Notes under the pieces: generated by a model | Databases searched by the model: none | What the model was told of the DNA's origin: nothing | The model's input: only the letters and a program-made list of their open reading frames with translations | Translations under genes and position numbers: made by a program | Source of the DNA: Bacteroidaceae bacterium | Lineage (GTDB): Bacteria; Bacteroidota; Bacteroidia; Bacteroidales; Bacteroidaceae | Length of the DNA stretch: 11,779 nucleotides | Direction of reading: 5' to 3' | NCBI GenBank assembly: GCA_900769765.1 | Contig: CAAGHW010000122.1 | Coordinates: 1-11,779 of the forward strand | In this document: positions 7,737-11,779 of the stretch, piece by piece | Layout of the letters: each line of letters opens with the position of its first letter | How positions within the stretch are numbered: the first letter of the stretch is position 1

Positions 7737-7769
7737 CAAATATAGCATTTTCTTGCCGATATCGGCAAT
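7737..7769 (-). promoter_or_regulatory. fic promoter
   Basis: On the minus strand TATATTTG (7744-7737) matches the -7 consensus TAnnTTTG exactly. ATTG (7769-7766) lies 21 bp upstream as a candidate -33 element. Transcription would start near 7732, giving a leader of about 38 nt. The palindrome O2 (7753-7768) covers the spacer and the -33 element, so a bound protein should exclude RNA polymerase. Confidence 0.65.
7753..7768. promoter_or_regulatory. Operator O2, perfect 16-bp palindrome
   Basis: TTGCCGATATCGGCAA is fully self-complementary. It sits in the spacer of the fic promoter, where a repressor would be expected. Fifteen bases from ATTTTC through CGATA are repeated exactly in O1, 52 bp away. 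The likeliest ligand is the Fic protein's own HTH domain; this is inference. Confidence 0.7.
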
Positions 7770-7800
7770 TTTTGAGAGAAAAAGGTTCTTTTTTTATTAT

Positions 7801-7824
7801 TTTCTTGCCGATACCGGCAAGAAA
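7801..7824. promoter_or_regulatory. Operator O1, 24-bp palindrome
   Basis: TTTCTTGCCG and CGGCAAGAAA are perfect 10-bp inverted arms around the centre ATAC. The core is the same as O2 with one changed base. Its centre (7812.5) is 52 bp from that of O2, about five helical turns, placing both sites on the same face of the DNA. Confidence 0.68.
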
Positions 7825-7866
7825 GAATGTTTTCGATCGATAAAAGTACCCAATAGGCATCAATGT

Positions 7867-7891
7867 GATACTGGCAATTTTAGATAGAAAA
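7867..7891. repeat. Degenerate fourth copy of the operator repeat
   Basis: This 25-bp segment, beginning GATACTGGCAATTTT, matches the right half of O2 and its flank (7758-7782) at 21 of 25 bases. The arm ACTGGCAA differs by one base from the ACCGGCAA arm of O1, but the left arm is decayed. Its virtual centre is 57 bp from O1. It lies about 40 bp upstream of the helicase -33 region, so it might link the two divergent promoters. Confidence 0.4.
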
Positions 7892-7931
7892 GTATATATG
7901 TCAATACAAACTCAAAAAACAAGTAGAAAAG

Positions 7932-7962
7932 TTTTATATAATAAATTATAGAACTACCTTTG
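7932..7962 (+). promoter_or_regulatory. Promoter of the helicase operon
   Basis: TACCTTTG (7955-7962) matches the Bacteroidetes -7 consensus exactly. TTTT (7932-7935) lies 19 bp upstream as an imperfect -33 element. Transcription would begin at about 7967, precisely where the first helix of the leader starts. Confidence 0.65.
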
Positions 7963-7966
7963 CATT

Positions 7967-8377
7967 GTTCCGCACCGAAGGGTGTTTGCCACGTGGTAAG
8001 CAACAAGTGGGTGGGACAGACATATTAAAAGGCGTTTACTACGCTTTGGTTTTGACACATCGAAACTTCGCAACTTTTGAATTGTAAGTTAAAAACAAAG
8101 CAGCTGTGAATGCCCCGTGGGTGTGTTTACACATACCTTAAATACTGTGCAGCCATTGGTGTATCCCTACCCCATTGGCAACTATTGGTATAGTGGGTGT
8201 GTTATACATATCGGCGTGGGGCTTCGCGTTGCTCGTTTCAACTTACAAGGTAATGCGAAGACCTCGATGTGTGGAGCGAGCATAGTGCAGGGCTTCACGC
8301 TTTTTTTTGTGTCTTTACACAACCTTATGTATAACCTCGGTTACTGGAGTCCTACCCTACAAAGACTTTGCTACATC
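7967..8377 (+). ncRNA. Structured leader RNA of the helicase operon
   Basis: About 410 nt separate the promoter from the helicase start. Although one frame is open from 8117 onward, its translation is rich in Cys, Trp and Tyr and shows no recognisable domain before STKFFNN. Several RNA-type helices can be drawn by hand. GTTCCGC (7967-7973) pairs with GTGGGAC (8011-8017) using two G.U pairs and encloses CACC/GGTG (7973-7976 and 7981-7984, overlapping one closing base) and TTGC/GCAA (7986-7989 and 8000-8003). A bulged hairpin joins AAAGGCGT and ACGCTTT near 8028-8047. TGTG/CACA pairs at 8122-8133. TTGTGT/ACACAA pairs at 8307-8322 with a 4-nt loop. The 11-bp word GTGGGTGTGTT occurs at 8117 and 8193. 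I have an unverified impression that similar leaders recur in Bacteroidales genomes. It could be a cis-regulatory leader or a processed RNA; its function is unknown. Confidence 0.5.
8218..8308 (+). promoter_or_regulatory. Attenuator-like switch with two exclusive folds and T8
   Basis: Fold A pairs CTTCGCGTTGC (8222-8232) with GTAATGCGAAG (8250-8260): 11 bp including two G.U pairs, extendable past one mismatch by GGG with CCT (8218-8220 and 8262-8264). Fold B pairs GAAGACC (8257-8263) with GGGCTTC (8290-8296) with one mismatch, plus GC/GC (8255-8256 with 8299-8300) across a bulge, and runs straight into eight T (8301-8308). A and B share 8255-8263, so they exclude each other, as in an antiterminator and terminator. 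Folded by eye only. Confidence 0.4.
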
Positions 8378-11300
8378 GTGAGTACAAAGTTTTTCAATAA
8401 TGGACTTGGCAATACGCTTTTCGATAAGTTGAAAGGTATTGCATCGGAGATGGCAACATTTGACCGTTTCTTGGCAGTCGTGGGTTTCTTTCGTTCATCG
8501 GGATACTTCAAATTGCGTAAAGAATTGGGCGATATATCCGAGATAAAAATCTTAGTCGGCATCAATATCGATGATATTTTCCGTAAGCATAACAAGGCTC
8601 TTTTGATGCTTGCCGATGAGGACAAAGCAAAGGAAATCTACCACAACGGTTTTAAAGAGGATATTATTAATGCCCAATATTCTCCCGAAGTTGAAGAAGG
8701 AATCTTGCAGATGTGCGAAGACCTTGTTTCTAGTCGCTTGCAGATGCGTATTCACGCAACGAAGAACCTGCACGCAAAATTCTATCTATGCCTGCCACAA
8801 AATCATAGTGAGCACAGCGATGGTTGGGTAATAATGGGTTCATCCAATATCTCCGATTCAGGTCTGGGTATCAAACAACCACCACAGTATGAACTCAATG
8901 TGGCAATGAAAGACTTTGACGATGTGAAGTATTGCTCTGATGAGTTTTGGGCTTTGTGGAACGAGGCAATACCATTGACCGCAGAAGATATTGAAGAATA
9001 CAAGAAGAAAACATACTTAGGTTATCAGCCAACGCCATATGAACTATACATCAAAGTACTTATCGATACTTTTGGAGACCAAGTTGAAGATGATTTCTCC
9101 ATTCAGTTACCCGATGGCGTAAAGGATTTGAAGTATCAGAAAGATGCCGTTATTCAAGGCTATCAGATGTTGATGCAGCATAACGGTTTGTTCCTTGCCG
9201 ATGTGGTGGGTTTGGGAAAGACCATGATTGCCACAATGATTGCCAAACGATTCGTAGAGGCAAACGGTAAAAATACCAATATCCTTGTCGTTTATCCTCC
9301 TGCATTGGAAGACAACTGGCGAAATACATTCAAGTTGTTCGGTATCTACAAGAAAGCACAATTTATCACTAATGGCAGTCTGTCAAAGGTTATTGAAGGT
9401 AAAGACAATTACAAGGATAAAGAAGAGTTTGATATGATTATTGTCGATGAAGCACACGGTTTCCGCAGTGATAGTTCGGGCAAGTATGACGAGTTGCAGA
9501 AGATATGTAAATCACCTTGTATGAATATGGGCTTGTTGAAGAGTTCGCAGAAGAAAGTGATGCTTCTTTCTGCAACTCCACTCAACAACCGCCCCGATGA
9601 TTTGCAAAATCAATTGTTGCTATTCCAGAATAGCCAAAGCTGTACCATTGACGGTGTTCCTAATCTCAAAGGATTCTTCTCGGAACACATATTGGACTAC
9701 AAACGATTGATGCGTGAACGCGACCAGCGTAATGTTACTGCCGAGGTAGATAAAATATATGAGCAGATACGCAGTAAGGTTATCGACAAGGTAACAGTCC
9801 GTCGTACACGCAATAACATTCTAAATGACCCCGATTACAGGGCAGACATCAAGTCGCAGGGTATCATATTCCCTAATATCTTGCCTCCGAATGAATTGGA
9901 GTATGTGATGGACTCCGACACAAGTAATCGTTTTTACGAGACCTTGAAACAATTGACCGATGGCAAAACAGAAGATAATCCAGAAGGCAAGGGACTTACC
10001 TATGCCCGTTATCGTGCTGTTGAGTTCTTGAAGCCTGAATATCGCAATAAGTACAAGAATGCGGTACATATCGGTCAGACATTGGCAGCAATCTATCGTG
10101 TACATATGGTAAAACGATTGGAGAGCAGTTTCTATGCCTTCAAGAAGTCGCTCCGCACACTCCTTCGTATCACAACCGATATGATTAAGATGTTTGAAGA
10201 GGACAAAGTAATTATTGCACCCGACTTGAAAGTGAAAGACCTTCAAGCAAAGAATATGGAACTTGATGAGATTATTGAGTATGCCATTGCCAAGGGATAT
10301 GCAGCTGAGGATATTCTCTTCTCAGCCGATGCTTTTACCTCTGAATTTCTTGAAATGCTCCACCACGACCGTGAGATTTTGGAAGAGCTTAATGCTGATT
10401 GGGCAAAGGAGAATGATGATCCTAAATTTGATAAGTTCCGAGAAAACCTGACTCATAAATTCTTCGACAAAGAGATAAATCCATCGGGTAAATTGGTGCT
10501 GTTCTCTGAGAGCGTGGATACACTGAACTATTTGTACGATAGACTTACAAATGAGATTGGTCGTACCGATGTATTGATGGTAACAGCCGCAAATCGTAAC
10601 TGTTTGGGGCAGATTATCAAAGAGAACTTCGATGCAAACTTCAACAGCGATTCTATGAGGTACAACATCATCATTACTTCTGATGTGTTAGCAGAAGGTG
10701 TAAACTTGCATCGCTCCAATGTAATTGTCAATTACGATTCGCCTTGGAATGCAACCCGATTAATGCAGCGTATAGGTCGTGTAAACCGTATCGGTTCGGT
10801 TGCTCCGAATATCTACAACTATATGTTCTACCCATCTCAGCAGGGAGACAAGGAAATACAACTCTACAAGAACGCCCTTGTCAAATTGCAAGGCTTCCAT
10901 TCGGCATTTGGTGAAGATGCTCAAATCTACTCAAAAGAGGAGATTGTTAAGGAGTTCCAGATGTTCGACAACAATGTAAAGGACAGCATCGACAAGAAGA
11001 TTGCCCTATTGCGTGAGGTGCGTGAACTCTATAATAGCGATCGTGAACTCTATCGCAAAATCAAGGCTCTGCCAATGAAGAGCCGAGTAATGCGTGATAC
11101 GGGAAAACATAGCGGAAAGTCAGTCATCTTCGTCTCTTCTAATGTTAAGACCGAGTTCTATTTGGCTACTCCAACAGGTGTAGAGGTTATAGACTTCCTC
11201 GAAGCTGTAAAATATCTCAAATCCAAACCCGAAGAACAGCCTATGCCATTCGCAAATGAGGAACAACATTACAAGCATGTAAATAGTGCATTGGCTCAAT

Positions 11301-11671
11301 ATACCACTGAGTATGTAGAGGCTGCCGATACATCATCTATCAATCGTACCGACCTTGACAAGACTTCGCTCGAAGCCAATAAGTTCTTGCGTACTATCAA
11401 GCAGATAACGACCGATAGCGAATTGAAATCACAATGCGATGTCTTGATGGGATATATCAATGAAGGTATCTATGCTCAACTGCCTCGCTACTTGAAAGCC
11501 TTGTCACGAGAGTATAAGAATGATCGTGTTAAGATGAAGAAGGACGAGTATATCCTGCAAAACAAAATTTCTGAATTGCTTGGCGAATATCAGACAATGA
11601 ACATGGAGCAACGCCACGATGCCCAAGATATTTCCAATCCTCAAATCATTATTTCAGAATCCTTTAAGTAA
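8378..11671 (+). CDS. PLD-nuclease-like domain fused to SNF2/DEAH-type helicase
   Basis: The product is probably an ATP-dependent DNA translocase with a nuclease-like module. I chose GTG at 8378 (1,097 residues): the recognisable protein begins STKFFNNGLGNTLFDKLKG, whereas the open frame upstream to 8117 lies in a structured leader. ATG at 8450 is the alternative. Residues 30-180 resemble PLD-like nucleases (FFRSSGYFKLRKEL, then HAK at 132-134 and GSSNIS near 154), with one HxK motif, implying a dimer. Helicase motifs follow: GLGKT (278-282), DEAH (357-360), SATP (398-401), DVLAEGVNLH (~769) and QRIGRVNRIGS (797-807). A ~300-residue stretch separates motifs III and V, and the last ~250 residues are unassigned. 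Such helicases occur in restriction and anti-phage systems, and the gene 8 bp downstream fits that. The precise system is not identified. Confidence 0.88.
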   Translation: MSTKFFNNGLGNTLFDKLKGIASEMATFDRFLAVVGFFRSSGYFKLRKELGDISEIKILVGINIDDIFRKHNKALLMLADEDKAKEIYHNGFKEDIINAQYSPEVEEGILQMCEDLVSSRLQMRIHATKNLHAKFYLCLPQNHSEHSDGWVIMGSSNISDSGLGIKQPPQYELNVAMKDFDDVKYCSDEFWALWNEAIPLTAEDIEEYKKKTYLGYQPTPYELYIKVLIDTFGDQVEDDFSIQLPDGVKDLKYQKDAVIQGYQMLMQHNGLFLADVVGLGKTMIATMIAKRFVEANGKNTNILVVYPPALEDNWRNTFKLFGIYKKAQFITNGSLSKVIEGKDNYKDKEEFDMIIVDEAHGFRSDSSGKYDELQKICKSPCMNMGLLKSSQKKVMLLSATPLNNRPDDLQNQLLLFQNSQSCTIDGVPNLKGFFSEHILDYKRLMRERDQRNVTAEVDKIYEQIRSKVIDKVTVRRTRNNILNDPDYRADIKSQGIIFPNILPPNELEYVMDSDTSNRFYETLKQLTDGKTEDNPEGKGLTYARYRAVEFLKPEYRNKYKNAVHIGQTLAAIYRVHMVKRLESSFYAFKKSLRTLLRITTDMIKMFEEDKVIIAPDLKVKDLQAKNMELDEIIEYAIAKGYAAEDILFSADAFTSEFLEMLHHDREILEELNADWAKENDDPKFDKFRENLTHKFFDKEINPSGKLVLFSESVDTLNYLYDRLTNEIGRTDVLMVTAANRNCLGQIIKENFDANFNSDSMRYNIIITSDVLAEGVNLHRSNVIVNYDSPWNATRLMQRIGRVNRIGSVAPNIYNYMFYPSQQGDKEIQLYKNALVKLQGFHSAFGEDAQIYSKEEIVKEFQMFDNNVKDSIDKKIALLREVRELYNSDRELYRKIKALPMKSRVMRDTGKHSGKSVIFVSSNVKTEFYLATPTGVEVIDFLEAVKYLKSKPEEQPMPFANEEQHYKHVNSALAQYTTEYVEAADTSSINRTDLDKTSLEANKFLRTIKQITTDSELKSQCDVLMGYINEGIYAQLPRYLKALSREYKNDRVKMKKDEYILQNKISELLGEYQTMNMEQRHDAQDISNPQIIISESFK

Positions 11672-11679
11672 ACATTACT

Positions 11680-11779
11680 ATGGCAACCGCATATACACCC
11701 GATAGTTTGAGAAATCTGTTCCAATCATCATTTAACTTGGCACAGTGGTATAGTTTCTTACAACACTTTTTCAATGCAA
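11680..11779 (+). CDS. Start of next operon gene, possibly a DNA adenine methyltransferase (3' end missing)
   Basis: ATG at 11680 opens a frame that stays open to the edge, giving 33 residues beginning MATAYTPDSLRNLFQSSFNL and continuing AQWYSFLQHFFNA. It starts 8 bp after the helicase stop with no terminator, so it belongs to the same operon. The amphipathic opening with Leu-Phe, Asn-Leu and Trp-Tyr positions resembles the N-terminus of Eco57I-like N6-adenine DNA methyltransferases, which often accompany helicases of this kind. No methyltransferase motif (FxGxG or NPPY) falls inside the window. The gene itself is likely real; the function is inferred mainly from context. Confidence 0.7.
   Translation, partial: MATAYTPDSLRNLFQSSFNLAQWYSFLQHFFNA

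Noticed and set aside
7672..7863. 63-codon minus-strand frame across the fic start and operator region
   Set aside because: It overlaps the promoter, palindromes and fic start in another frame; the peptide simply translates the operator repeats.
7700..7891. CRISPR-like or transposon-end interpretation of the regular repeats
   Set aside because: There are only three or four short palindromic copies with dissimilar spacers tied to promoter elements, no cas or transposase gene, and no target-site duplication visible.
8301..8308. T8 tract as a phase-variation slippage site
   Set aside because: It would shift the frame only if translation began at 8117. With the start at 8378 it lies in the leader, and eight bases is short for frequent slippage.
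9821..10246. 141-codon minus-strand open frame inside the helicase gene
   Set aside because: It is antisense to the helicase coding sequence, with no start signals and no recognisable protein features.

Overview
The window looks like chromosomal DNA of a member of the order Bacteroidales (Bacteroides, Phocaeicola, Prevotella or a relative). Candidate promoters carry the Bacteroidetes -7 box TAnnTTTG (TATATTTG, TACCTTTG, a doubled TAATTTTG), most genes lack a Shine-Dalgarno sequence, and glycogen synthesis uses a eukaryote-like GT3 glycogen synthase beside a short-type alpha-glucan phosphorylase. No rRNA, tRNA, CRISPR array, insertion sequence or integrase was seen.

Left block (1-2256, minus strand). 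A tight three-gene unit reads leftward: a hemolysin III/PAQR-type membrane protein, murB (stop/start overlap of 4 bp) and a PhnP-like metallo-beta-lactamase-fold hydrolase that runs off the left edge. The unit is separated from the next by a good intrinsic terminator at 2204-2235.

Middle block (2257-6806, minus strand). GT3 glycogen synthase is followed by alpha-glucan phosphorylase. The pair can build and break down storage glucan. The synthase has a leader of about 100 nt with tandem -7 boxes and a terminator-like hairpin just before the start codon, suggesting attenuation.

Right block (6807-11779), accessory in character. A self-inhibited (class II) Fic AMP-transferase with an N-terminal helix-turn-helix reads leftward. 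Its promoter region holds an array of TTGCCGAT/ATCGGCAA sites spaced 52-53 bp, one covering the promoter spacer and one adjoining the ribosome binding site. Divergent from it, a Bacteroidetes promoter drives a structured, apparently noncoding leader of about 410 nt. The leader precedes a 1,097-residue PLD-nuclease/SNF2-type helicase and, 8 bp further on, the first 33 codons of another gene, possibly a DNA adenine methyltransferase. This arrangement suggests a restriction or phage-defence operon whose remainder lies outside the window.

The most interesting parts are the Fic operator array and the helicase leader, which can be hand-folded into two mutually exclusive structures ahead of a run of eight T. 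All folds and site calls were made by eye; no search or folding program was run.
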